Positions 1-7,308 of a DNA stretch of 26,662 nucleotides are shown here, piece by piece. The DNA comes from CAZRNB01 sp964601355 (GTDB taxonomy: Bacteria; Planctomycetota; Phycisphaerae; Sedimentisphaerales; Anaerobacaceae), in NCBI GenBank assembly GCA_964601355.1, contig CAZRNB010000030.1, positions 1 through 26,662 of the forward strand, read 5' to 3'. Under the pieces are notes generated by a model that worked only from the letters and a program-made list of their open reading frames with translations, had not been told where the DNA came from and did not search any database. Both the position numbers and the translations under genes were made by a program. How positions within the stretch are numbered: the stretch's first letter is position 1; the number at the start of each line of letters is the position of its first letter.

Positions 1-25
1 ATTGCTTCGCTTCGCTCGCAATGAC
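1..25. repeat. Partial copy of a dispersed inverted-repeat element (right end)
   Basis: The first 25 bases end in TCGCAATGAC preceded by a GCTTCGCTTCG-type segment. The same terminus occurs at 17371-17380, and its inverse GTCATTGCGA begins the elements at 17303 and 26352. Only the right end lies in the window. It sits 28 bases beyond the stop codon of the DUF11 lipoprotein. I recognise this as a widespread class of small non-coding palindromic element; that recognition is from memory, not a search. Confidence 0.7.
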
Positions 26-52
26 ATATATCATTTAAGCTGCGACAGAATA

Positions 53-1708
53 CTACTCGTATATATGTGTAGCCTCGGTGTCATCGACCGGACGATCAAG
101 CTGGTCAGTGCTCATAGTGACTTTAAAGTGTACGTCACCCGGTCTTACGCCCTTAACGACAACCCGCCATGTTGCTTTGGCCTTCGGCTCAAGATTATGC
201 AACGGTGAGAAGCTGACCGTGCTGCCCATTATTGAGCTGGCAGTGTCGCCGGCTGAAGAGATGTATTGAACATTGTCTTCCAGAGAGCAGGCAATGCGTA
301 TGTTTGTGTCGGCGGCAGTGCCTTGATTCGTCACTGTAATTAGATAAGTCGTGTTACGTCCCACCTCGATGGGGTCTTCCAGATCAATGACGTCCAGCCG
401 TACCGCGGGGATCCCGGCAACCAAGGTCTGCGTAGAAGCGGTTGCAGTTTCTGCGCAGTAAGCATTGGCGCTTGCGGTATTCGTTATTGTACCTGCCTTG
501 GTAGGTACGTATGATACTTTGACCCTTTTTGAAGCATTGGCTTCAAGAGTGCCTAACTGCCAGATTAGTTTTGTTCCGGTAAGATTTGCACCTTCGGTTG
601 CTTCTATTGATGCTGCACCGGCAGGAATAGAATTTTCTATAATAGTGTTTTTTGCTAGTCCGTTACCTCTGTTAGTGACCGTTATTTCGTAACTCAGCGG
701 TCGATCGAGGTACTGCTTGGCCGGACCGGTCATGGCAATTGTAAGCTTCGGCTGACATACGGTCGTTACAACCGCTGCCGATTCGGCTATCAGGCCGGAT
801 TCCGAATTAACTGTCGCTTTGTTGACAAACATTCCTGTCCTTGTGGCTCGTAGCTGAACTGAATATTGCTGCGACTGGCCAGCCATTAGGGTGCCTAACT
901 CATGTATAATTTCGCTTTTTCCGTCAACGGTCTGCAGACCGGCAGGAAGTGTATCTATGATTCTCGCGTTTGGTGCAGAACCGCTCCCTGAGTTGGTAAC
1001 TACGAATTCCAAAGTAATCGGATCACACAGTAAAACTTCAGCCGGTGCTTTCACTACCAGATCTAATTTTGGCTGAACGATTTTCACGTTGGCACGAACT
1101 TGAGCGGCGTATGTGACGGTTGTGTTGTTCTCAAGATTTTCTATGCTGGTACCCATACCTGAGACCGTAATGTTTGTTGTTGTTTTAGGCTGAAACGATT
1201 CTATCTTCCACACAAGTTTGTTTGCCTCTTTTTGAGATGAAGGGCTGGAGCCAGTTAATTCGAAACCATTTGGAAGCTCTTCGGTTACGATAACATTATT
1301 CAATGTGACGTCTGTTAGATTTGTGAGCTTGATAGAGTAATCGAAAGCCTGTTTTAGCCTAACTTCTCTCGGCATTGCCTTGTCCACTTGAATAATCCCA
1401 TAGTCCGCGCTAGGGTACGTCTTCGATACTATATATGGGCCGGATTCATTCACGGTTACGAGATTTGACTGGATTGGAACAGTTCCTCCTGGTGCTGCTA
1501 CTATAGGTTCTGCAGAGGCGGTTAAGGATTTGAGCGGAGATGCAGCTACCGATTGCTGTCCCTGATCCGAGAGTGGATGTTTAGTTAATCTTGTCACTTC
1601 TCTTGGTGCCGGCCTGATCCCCCAGATATTTTCCTGGGCTTTCTTGTTGTGACAGCCGAATAGAACAAATATCGTTAACAGAAACGATATATTCAGTAGT
1701 CTTTTCAT
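53..1708 (-). CDS. DUF11-repeat (OmcB-like) surface lipoprotein
   Basis: The 551-residue product begins MKRLLNISFLLTIFVLFGC, a lipoprotein signal peptide with a lipobox ending at Cys19, so it should be lipid-anchored outside the cytoplasm. After a low-complexity linker to about residue 105 come four related beta-sandwich repeats of about 105-115 residues. Each opens with a hydrophobic strand and carries the DUF11 signature (for example ITVTNRGNGLAKNTIIENSIP in the third). Repeats 2-4 start with PKL/PAVRL. A few cysteines lie in and between the repeats, as in chlamydial OmcB, which might allow disulfide linking. The ATG at 1708 is preferred to a start 12 codons upstream because AGGAG lies 6 bases before it. 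Role: probably envelope structure or adhesion, inferred from the family only. Confidence 0.85.
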   Translation of the reverse strand: MKRLLNISFLLTIFVLFGCHNKKAQENIWGIRPAPREVTRLTKHPLSDQGQQSVAASPLKSLTASAEPIVAAPGGTVPIQSNLVTVNESGPYIVSKTYPSADYGIIQVDKAMPREVRLKQAFDYSIKLTNLTDVTLNNVIVTEELPNGFELTGSSPSSQKEANKLVWKIESFQPKTTTNITVSGMGTSIENLENNTTVTYAAQVRANVKIVQPKLDLVVKAPAEVLLCDPITLEFVVTNSGSGSAPNARIIDTLPAGLQTVDGKSEIIHELGTLMAGQSQQYSVQLRATRTGMFVNKATVNSESGLIAESAAVVTTVCQPKLTIAMTGPAKQYLDRPLSYEITVTNRGNGLAKNTIIENSIPAGAASIEATEGANLTGTKLIWQLGTLEANASKRVKVSYVPTKAGTITNTASANAYCAETATASTQTLVAGIPAVRLDVIDLEDPIEVGRNTTYLITVTNQGTAADTNIRIACSLEDNVQYISSAGDTASSIMGSTVSFSPLHNLEPKAKATWRVVVKGVRPGDVHFKVTMSTDQLDRPVDDTEATHIYE

Positions 1709-2612
1709 TAGATATCTCCTTTCGCATTTTACGGCTAAGTACAAGGATGTGACAATTTTTCCTCACGAAACCTTACTCCGCCAAAAAGCCTGCGCATACT
1801 TCAAACACACTTTTCTGGTTGGTCATGTTTGGGTCTTACAGTTGATTGAAATGAAGCCCCTTCCTTTCATAAAAAAATCAAGGTCTTACTGTGGTCAAAG
1901 CCAAAGTAATAACAGACCTTCTCATAATCACAGATAAATGAAGCATATATTTATATTTAAATTATACTTAATAATAAGCCTATTGCACAAACTTGAAATC
2001 GTTAAACCTCCTTGTCTAATTATACTATATTGCCCATATTAGCGTCAATAGTAATGTTGATGAATTTTGAAAGCTCATTAGTTTTACTGAAAAACATATC
2101 TTTTTATAAGACCTGTTGAAAAGTTAATATAGCGAAGCATATTAGCTGTTCTGTTAATTGAAGATGAAAATCCAATAATTATAAGACGTATTTGGATTTG
2201 TTCTCATTTGTTTTGGTTGCACTTTTTTCTGCTTTAAAAAATTGCATTTGCGGTGATTTGGATATACCAGGCGGTTTGGTATTTACTATATTGCAATATA
2301 TTCTTTTGCTTTAGGTCAGAAAACACACTTTTGATCAAAATCTGGTGGATAAAAGATTAGAGCCAGGACCATAAGGGCGAGACCATGTTTTGAGCAGGCG
2401 AAATTTATTGTTGTATGTGCTATTTTTATCAAAAATAAATCTCTTGCACTTATTAACGCTGAAAAACATAATAACAATCGACTTTTCAGGTTAAATATGT
2501 ATATCATTCAGTATCTGTTATTGGCGGATAAGAAATGATTTATATAAGCGGAATACGAGATTGTAACGAGCGATTTAAAATTGCTTAAGACCTAAAACAA
2601 GGAGGCTCAAAA
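1709..2612. other. AT-rich intergenic stretch with no convincing gene
   Basis: About 900 bases separate the divergent lipoprotein and membrane-protein genes. Only short frames of about 60 codons occur, with no recognisable domain or ribosome site. Composition is clearly more AT-rich than the flanking genes. A small inverted repeat (ATACCA...TGGTAT, near 2265-2282) and a loosely repeated GGTCTTAC motif (near 1832 and 1882) are the only structure I see. Promoters for both flanking genes presumably lie here. Confidence 0.5.
2521..2548 (+). promoter_or_regulatory. Possible sigma-70-type promoter of the 2613 gene
   Basis: TTGGCG at 2521 and TATAAG at 2543 are separated by 16 bases. The -10 box matches 5 of 6 and the -35 box 4 of 6 consensus positions. 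It lies 65 bases upstream of the start codon. In AT-rich DNA such matches arise by chance, so this is a weak call. Confidence 0.3.
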
Positions 2613-3410
2613 ATGGATGAAAACCGGGAAAGAAAAGAGAATTTTGTTGATACTACCGATTGCATCGAAGCAGTTGGAGTGTGCAGGGGCTGGAAAAACT
2701 TTTTGGCTGTTATCATAATCCTCTGCCTGCTTCCGTTGCAGGCATCCTTCTGGCTCGTAGATACCGGATACGTCAAAGCCGAATCAGGGGAAACTGACGT
2801 TTCTGAAAAGTTGTCTGCTGCTGGTATGCCGGCAGACACAAAGCCTGTCTCAGAAGAGGGTATTGTTTCTGTTGAGCAAGGTGAGAAAAAGCAATCTACC
2901 ACAGAGGAAAATGAAATCGAAGAGGCTGCCAAAAAGGCGATTGTTGGGGATCCTACAGACAGAGAAGAAAAGGTAGAACAATCGCAGCAGGCACGCTTGT
3001 TTCGCATACAAATGAGACATCTGTTTTGGGTCATCCGGTTTTGTAACTTTATAATTATCCTGGCGTCTGTGCTATATTGTTTGACATTACTGTTCAGCTT
3101 CAAGGTATCGCTGATTGGCAGGCTCGGCGGCATAAACCACATCTGCAGAGCATTTTTTATCTCATTAGTTTTAATTATTTTTCTGATGCCCTGGCAGAAA
3201 TATTTCAACAATGTTGTTGTAGGAGCGATATATACACCTGACGAGCTGATAAAGTGGTGTAGCGCCGAGAAAAATCACATATTCTATATTGCTGTACACT
3301 ATTTGCGGTTTAGCGGCTATTGGTTGTTAATATTACTGTTGCTTATCTTCTCGCAGTGGCGTAGCTCCCGCTGGGCAAAGGCAATTCTTCGTCGGCTTGA
3401 GGCATTATAA
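2613..3410 (+). CDS. Membrane protein of unknown function, four predicted TM segments
   Basis: The 265-residue protein is not recognised. A hydrophobic segment at about 30-48 is followed by a hydrophilic, Glu/Lys-rich stretch (about 50-128) with coiled-coil character. Three more hydrophobic helices follow near 133-158, 174-194 and 236-252. The layout suggests one anchored extracytoplasmic or cytoplasmic acidic loop and a three-helix C-terminal membrane domain. The start is well supported: AAGGAGG lies 7 bases before the ATG. A long antisense frame covers the same DNA but has no ribosome site and looks like a shadow. The gene stands alone, with a repeat tract between it and metX. No function is proposed. 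Confidence 0.75.
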   Translation: MDENRERKENFVDTTDCIEAVGVCRGWKNFLAVIIILCLLPLQASFWLVDTGYVKAESGETDVSEKLSAAGMPADTKPVSEEGIVSVEQGEKKQSTTEENEIEEAAKKAIVGDPTDREEKVEQSQQARLFRIQMRHLFWVIRFCNFIIILASVLYCLTLLFSFKVSLIGRLGGINHICRAFFISLVLIIFLMPWQKYFNNVVVGAIYTPDELIKWCSAEKNHIFYIAVHYLRFSGYWLLILLLLIFSQWRSSRWAKAILRRLEAL

Positions 3411-3430
3411 AGAACCCGAAAAGGCACCTA

Positions 3431-3467
3431 AACAGAAAAACGGAAAACAGAAGACAGAAGACAGACT
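3431..3467. repeat. ACAGAAGAC-type low-complexity tract
   Basis: A T-free stretch built from AACAG, GGAAAACAG and twice AGAAGACAG fills most of the gap between the 2613 gene and metX-metW. Similar tracts occur at 5361-5395 and, in reverse complement, near 7351-7370 and 7473-7498. The unit is degenerate rather than a perfect microsatellite. Confidence 0.65.
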
Positions 3468-3495
3468 TCTGACCTCTATTTAAATCCCTTTGGAC

Positions 3496-5385
3496 ATGGC
3501 AGAAATAGAAAAAAACTCGGTTAATCCCGTTAGAAATTCTACGGTATCAGAATCTGCCGAAAAAAAAGCCGATCTTTCTAACGGGGTTGGTATCGTTCAG
3601 ACCCATACAATAAGATTGGTGGAGCCACAGGAGCCTTTACAATTAGAATGTGGTAAGAAGCTGGCTCCTATTGATGTGGCCTACGAGACTTATGGACGGC
3701 TTAACGATGCCGGCGACAACGCGATTTTGATTTGTCACGCTCTCAGCGGCAACGCCCACGTTGCAGGCTATAATAGTCCCAGCGACAGGAAGCCGGGCTG
3801 GTGGGATAACATAGTTGGCCCCGGCAAGGGAATTGATACAAACAAATATTTTGTTGTTTGCTCGAATTTTCTCGGCGGATGCAGCGGGACTTCGGGACCA
3901 TCTTCAATAAATCCGGCAACGGGAAAGCCATACGGGCTTGATTTTCCAATTATAACCGTTGCAGATATGGTTAAGGTTCAAAAGCTGTTGCTCGACAGGC
4001 TGGGGATAAGAAAACTGCTGGCGGTAATCGGAGGCTCCATAGGCGGAATGCAGGTTTTGCAGTGGGCAATTTCCTTTCCTGAGTTTGTCAAGGCGGCGAT
4101 AGCTGTTGCCACTTCTGCGCATCTTGGAGCACAGTCGATTGCATTCGATGCAGTAGGAAGAAACGCCATATTAGCAGATGCAAATTTCTCCGATGGCCAG
4201 TATCACAGCCAAAAAGGTCCGGACCGTGGATTGGCAATTGCGCGAATGATTGGGCATATAACATACCTTTCGGAGCAGGGGATGCGTGAGAAATTCGGGC
4301 GAAAGCTGCGAAGAGCAGAGGATTATAGCTACGATTTCAATTCCGAGTTCGCCGTCGAGACGTATCTGGACTATCAGGGTCAATCCTTTGTAGAGAGATT
4401 TGACCCCAATAGCTACCTTTATATAACCAAGGCAGCGGATTATTTCGATCTTGAAAAAGAGCATGGATCATTAAACAAAGCTTTTGCTAATACCAAATCA
4501 AGATTCCTTATAATCAGTTTCACGAGCGACTGGCTTTTTACACCGGCACAATCAAGGGCGATGGTCGAAGCTCTTGCCGCGAACAGAAAGGATGTGAGTT
4601 ATTGCTGTCTTGCATCACCTTATGGCCACGATGCGTTTTTATTGGAGCCGGAAGTGTTAGGCAGATTCATCTGCTGCTTTTTGCAGGCTACCCACAGTCC
4701 CGGTTGTGGGCAGCAGACTTGTTCGTGTTATGCACGGAGTATGCGTAAGCTCAGCTCGCTTGAGCAGGCGCACAGGGCACGTGTGGATTATGAGCTGATT
4801 GAATCACTAATTGAACCAGATAGCACGGTGCTCGACATCGGCTGCGGTGATGGTGAGCTGCTGGTCAAACTTATCCGTGATAAAAACATAAAGGGTGAGG
4901 GCATTGAGCTTGACCAGGAGCTTGTGCTGGATTGCCTCTGCCATGGAATACCGATTATCCAGCAGGATATTGAGCAGGGGCTTGCGTATTACGGTGACAA
5001 AAACTTTGATTATGTGATCTTGTCACAAACGGTCCAGACAATAAAAAATCCCGAAAGGGTTTTGAAGGAGCTTCTGCGGGTAGGCAAAAAGATGATAGTG
5101 AGCTTTCCTAACTTTGCTTACTGGAGGAGCAGGATGCAATTATTTTTCCACGGCAAAGCCCCGCTGACTGGGCAATTACCTTTTGAGTGGTACGACTCAC
5201 CAAATATACATTTTTTGTCACTGAAAGATTTTGAGGAATTTTGTGAAAAGCTGGGTGTGAAAATCGAGAAAAAGATGCCATTAGTTAAGAAGCATCTTAG
5301 CCCGGTAAGATTCGCACCAAATTTGTTTGCCGAGCAGGTAATCTATATAACAAGCAAGCAGAGAACAGGGACAGAAGACAGATAA
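3496..5385 (+). CDS. metX: Fused homoserine O-acetyltransferase / MetW
   Basis: One 629-residue frame contains two methionine-biosynthesis proteins. Residues about 33-395 are MetX (alpha/beta hydrolase). They show the NAILICHALSG oxyanion region, the nucleophile elbow GGSIGGMQ (Ser181), the SDWLFTP segment with the catalytic Asp, and YGHDAF with the catalytic His. MetX makes O-acetyl-homoserine from homoserine and acetyl-CoA. Residues about 414-620 are MetW, with the SAM-type motif VLDIGCGDG near 444 and the family strings QQDIEQGL and WYDSPNIH. metX and metW are usually adjacent genes. A repeat inserted in frame encodes residues about 8-32 (see 3519-3591), and the last residues come from another repeat tract. 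ATG 3496 is preferred to TTG 3490; neither has a clear ribosome site. No initiation codon lies between the repeat and the conserved VGIV start of MetX, so the repeat is really translated. Confidence 0.93.
   Translation: MAEIEKNSVNPVRNSTVSESAEKKADLSNGVGIVQTHTIRLVEPQEPLQLECGKKLAPIDVAYETYGRLNDAGDNAILICHALSGNAHVAGYNSPSDRKPGWWDNIVGPGKGIDTNKYFVVCSNFLGGCSGTSGPSSINPATGKPYGLDFPIITVADMVKVQKLLLDRLGIRKLLAVIGGSIGGMQVLQWAISFPEFVKAAIAVATSAHLGAQSIAFDAVGRNAILADANFSDGQYHSQKGPDRGLAIARMIGHITYLSEQGMREKFGRKLRRAEDYSYDFNSEFAVETYLDYQGQSFVERFDPNSYLYITKAADYFDLEKEHGSLNKAFANTKSRFLIISFTSDWLFTPAQSRAMVEALAANRKDVSYCCLASPYGHDAFLLEPEVLGRFICCFLQATHSPGCGQQTCSCYARSMRKLSSLEQAHRARVDYELIESLIEPDSTVLDIGCGDGELLVKLIRDKNIKGEGIELDQELVLDCLCHGIPIIQQDIEQGLAYYGDKNFDYVILSQTVQTIKNPERVLKELLRVGKKMIVSFPNFAYWRSRMQLFFHGKAPLTGQLPFEWYDSPNIHFLSLKDFEEFCEKLGVKIEKKMPLVKKHLSPVRFAPNLFAEQVIYITSKQRTGTEDR
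3519..3591. repeat. Palindromic repeat inside the metX reading frame
   Basis: Inverted arms CCCGTTAGAAA (3526-3536) and TTTCTAACGGG (3575-3585) flank a 38-base centre. The translated peptide reads about VNPVRNS...ADLSNGV. It lies just upstream of the conserved start of the MetX domain and has no counterpart in MetX proteins I know. I associate this NPVRNS/LSNGV-encoding palindrome with repeats of other uncultured bacteria, from memory. Confidence 0.75.
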
Positions 5386-5395
5386 CCGATAACAG
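5361..5395. repeat. ACAGAAGAC-type tract forming the C-terminus of MetX-MetW
   Basis: The tract GAGAACAGGGACAGAAGACAG and its continuation supply the final codons (KQRTGTEDR) and the TAA stop at 5383-5385. It is of the same type as the tract at 3431-3467. Confidence 0.6.
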
Positions 5396-5400
5396 ATTTA

Positions 5401-5424
5401 TTTAGCCCCACGTTTTACGTGGGG
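5401..5424 (+). repeat. TTTAG-hairpin element, copy A (possible terminator of metX-metW)
   Basis: TTTAG is followed by stem CCCCACGT (5406-5413), loop TTT and stem ACGTGGGG (5417-5424): a perfect 8-bp stem. It lies 15 bases after the metX-metW stop and could act as a terminator, although only short T runs follow. The same stem recurs at 14934-14952 and, interrupted, at 24651-24699. Confidence 0.8.
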
Positions 5425-5468
5425 TTATCTTTGGCGTATATCGTGTGGTTTTTTTGGGGAAGTATGGA

Positions 5469-5882
5469 ATGGAGCAAGTTGAGCGTATAGGGGTGTCATT
5501 AGAGGAGAAGCTGCTTTCGAGTTTTGATAAGCTCATCGTTAGACAGGGTTATCCGAGCCGATCCGAAGCTATACGGGATTTGATACGTCAGCGTTTAAGC
5601 AGCGAGCGGTTGGGCAATCCGCAAGCCCTGGCGGTCGCTGCGGTATTTGTGATATACGACCATCATTCGACAAGATTGATGCAGGAATTGGTCGGAATGC
5701 AGCATTCACATTTATTGGAGACGATTTGCTCTCTGCACGTTCATCTCGATGCTCACGATTGTATGGAGGTAATTGTGCTTAAAGGCCATGTTGGCGAAAT
5801 TAATAAAACAGGAGAGAACATATTGAGTCTCAAGGGTGTGAAGCTGGGACGGGTCAATCTTATTGCCACGGAGCTGCCGTAA
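5469..5882 (+). CDS. nikR: NikR-family nickel-responsive transcriptional regulator
   Basis: The 137-residue protein has an N-terminal ribbon-helix-helix domain (ERIGVSLEEKLLSSFDKLI...YPSRSEAIRDLIR) and a C-terminal ACT-like metal-binding domain. The nickel ligands of E. coli NikR (His76, His87, His89, Cys95) are all found here as His79, His90, His92 and Cys98, a constant offset of three. NikR tetramers bind DNA when nickel is bound and repress nickel uptake. The ATG at 5469 is chosen over an upstream GTG at 5445 because GGGGA lies 8 bases before it and the family starts here. No nickel transporter is adjacent. A LarA-type nickel enzyme lies about 12 kb away, which may be coincidence. Confidence 0.93.
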   Translation: MEQVERIGVSLEEKLLSSFDKLIVRQGYPSRSEAIRDLIRQRLSSERLGNPQALAVAAVFVIYDHHSTRLMQELVGMQHSHLLETICSLHVHLDAHDCMEVIVLKGHVGEINKTGENILSLKGVKLGRVNLIATELP

Positions 5883-5888
5883 CATAAA

Positions 5889-5944
5889 GGCGGCCTCTAA
5901 AAATTGCAGCCGTTCGCAGTAAAAATGAATTTTTAGAGGTTGCC
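5889..5944 (+). terminator. Long stem-loop after nikR
   Basis: Arms 5889-5905 and 5928-5944 can form a 17-bp stem: GGC/GCC, two G-U pairs, then CCTCTAAAAATT with AATTTTTAGAGG, around a 22-base loop. It starts 6 bases after the nikR stop and ends just before the tRNA promoter, so a terminator or boundary role is likely. No T tract follows, so it may instead be another dispersed inverted repeat. Confidence 0.55.
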
Positions 5945-5950
5945 TAAAGC

Positions 5951-5979
5951 TTGACAGGTCTGAGCAGGAAGGATTTAAT
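5951..5979 (+). promoter_or_regulatory. Sigma-70-type promoter of tRNA-Val
   Basis: A consensus -35 box TTGACA (5951-5956) is separated by exactly 17 bases from TTTAAT (5974-5979), 5 of 6 consensus. Transcription would start near 5986, about 6 bases before the mature tRNA, the expected layout for a stable-RNA gene. Confidence 0.75.
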
Positions 5980-5991
5980 GAAGTTTGCTTC

Positions 5992-6065
5992 GGGCGATTA
6001 GCTCAGTTGGTTAGAGCGCACGGATCACACCCGTGAGGTCACAGGTCCGAACCCTGTATCGCCCA
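5992..6065 (+). tRNA. tRNA-Val (anticodon CAC)
   Basis: A complete 74-base cloverleaf folds by hand. The acceptor stem is GGGCGAT with ATCGCCC plus discriminator A. The D stem is GCTC/GAGC. The anticodon stem is CACGG/CCGTG with a 7-base loop and anticodon CAC at 6026-6028, reading GUG. The variable loop has 5 bases and the T stem is ACAGG/CCTGT. The 3' CCA is not encoded. Position 55 in the T loop is C (TCCGAAC) rather than the nearly invariant T, and position 32 is A; both are unusual. Confidence 0.95.
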
Positions 6066-6087
6066 ATTGTTTAACAAAATGATTAGG

Positions 6088-6130
6088 AATGAATGATGAA
6101 TGATTATTCATTTATCATTCATTATTTTTT
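6088..6130 (+). terminator. AT-rich hairpin plus T-run after tRNA-Val (AATGATG-type tract)
   Basis: Arms 6088-6103 and 6108-6123 form a 16-bp stem with one G-U pair and a 4-base loop. They are followed by T6 at 6125-6130, the form of an intrinsic terminator. The sequence is built from AATGATGAATGA units and so may be a low-complexity repeat that also serves as terminator. A reading-frame start at 6100 falls inside it and is therefore not credible. Confidence 0.6.
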
Positions 6131-6168
6131 GGCTATCGCTTTTATTTATGTCTGGAGGACTAAACCAG

Positions 6169-7290
6169 ATGTGGAAAAAACAGCAAGGAATAAAGACTGC
6201 ATGGTGGGCTACGCCTAACATTTATCCTCCTTGGTGTGCAAAGCACACCCTTCCGATAGCTCTGGCGCTGATTCTATTTACGGTTAACGACGCTATTTGC
6301 GAGGAACAAACGCAAAATGAGCGGGGGCCGAGAATGGTTCCTTTACCACAAAATGAGATGAAGCTTAAAGAAATACCTTTTAAGATCATATATGAGACCT
6401 ACCGTGAAACCGATGGCAAAGGTAACTGGGAACTATTCCAGATAAATGCAGATGGTTCCAATCCGGTTAATCTTACCAGCACGCCGGATTTGGACGAGAT
6501 GTATCCTCACGTTTCGCCTGATGCAACAAAGATATGCTTTGTTGTCGATGAAGGGATGGGTCGAGAGAAGGTCCGAAACGTCTATTATATGAGTATCAAT
6601 GGAGCTAATCGTGTCAAAGTTGCAGAAAACGCCAAGGATCCGTGCTGGAGTTTTGACAGCAAAAGCATTGCTTATCTAAAAGGAGAATTCGAGCGATACA
6701 GTGCTAAAGAGTACGCAACCGGGGAGCTTTTAATCTATGATCTGGAAAGCCGTTTGCATAGACCACACCCGAATGCGGATCTTCATCATCTTTATGCTCT
6801 TTGCTGGTCACCCTGTGGTAAGTGGTTTACTGCTGCAGTAGAAGGAGGCATGGGTTATAGTGATACTATTATCGCTTTCAAATATAATGGGACAACGGTT
6901 TTCGATCTCGCAAAGTGGGGTGTTAAAGGTTGCAGACCCGACTTTAGTTTTGACGGCAAAAAAGTAGTGTGGGGCGAAACGGACTGGAATCTTTGCATCG
7001 GCGATTTTGATTCGATTTCTGATGAGCCGCGGGTCCTTAATATACGTGAGCTTGTTAGATGCTCGCGAAAGGATAAGGTTTATCACGTTGATTTATCACC
7101 TGACGGCAAATACATTGCTTTCAGCTACGGCCCGTTTAGAGGCGGACAGCAGGTCGGAGGTATGGCGCCAGGCTGGGATATTTGTGTCGGTGACATGTCC
7201 GGCAGGTGGGTTAAGATAACCACCGACGGCAAACACAACAAAGAGCCGGACTGGGTGCCAATTCAAACGGCAGCCAACAAAAAAGACTAA
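6169..7290 (+). CDS. Secreted TolB/PD40-type beta-propeller protein
   Basis: The 373-residue protein has an N-terminal hydrophobic segment (TLPIALALILFTVNDAIC) consistent with a signal peptide. It then has several PD40-like blades, such as INADGSNPVNLT...YPHVSPDATKICF, KDPCWSFDSKSIAYL, RPDFSFDGKKVVWG and HVDLSPDGKYIAFS. PD40 propellers usually bind proteins or ligands; no catalytic motif is seen. The ATG at 6169 is chosen because GGAGG lies 10 bases upstream and because an earlier in-frame start at 6100 lies in the terminator-like hairpin. DNA for residues about 12-27 contains a repeat-like palindrome (6233-6249), so the extreme N-terminus is uncertain. It precedes the SUMF1 gene by 18 bases, a pairing that suggests an operon. 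Confidence 0.8.
   Translation: MWKKQQGIKTAWWATPNIYPPWCAKHTLPIALALILFTVNDAICEEQTQNERGPRMVPLPQNEMKLKEIPFKIIYETYRETDGKGNWELFQINADGSNPVNLTSTPDLDEMYPHVSPDATKICFVVDEGMGREKVRNVYYMSINGANRVKVAENAKDPCWSFDSKSIAYLKGEFERYSAKEYATGELLIYDLESRLHRPHPNADLHHLYALCWSPCGKWFTAAVEGGMGYSDTIIAFKYNGTTVFDLAKWGVKGCRPDFSFDGKKVVWGETDWNLCIGDFDSISDEPRVLNIRELVRCSRKDKVYHVDLSPDGKYIAFSYGPFRGGQQVGGMAPGWDICVGDMSGRWVKITTDGKHNKEPDWVPIQTAANKKD
6233..6249. repeat. Hairpin inside the propeller-protein N-terminal coding region
   Basis: GGTGTGC, loop AAA, GCACACC: a perfect 7-bp stem with a 3-base loop, preceded at 6203-6215 by GGTGGGC TAC GCC, which looks like a degraded sister hairpin. The geometry matches the other short palindromes in the window. 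Confidence 0.55.
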
Positions 7291-7308
7291 AATTTATGCG
7301 GAAATAAT

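Noticed and set aside
1820..1937. Possible CRISPR-like repeats (GGTCTTAC, GATTGAAAT)
   Set aside because: Only two imperfect short matches with no regular spacing, and no cas gene in the window.
2585..3211. 208-codon minus-strand frame
   Set aside because: It lies antisense to the 2613 gene, which has a strong ribosome site; the frame has no ribosome site and a low-complexity, Ser/Phe-rich product.
3411..3495. Possible SAM or other riboswitch before metX
   Set aside because: The leader is only a low-complexity tract; no paired, conserved riboswitch architecture can be drawn.
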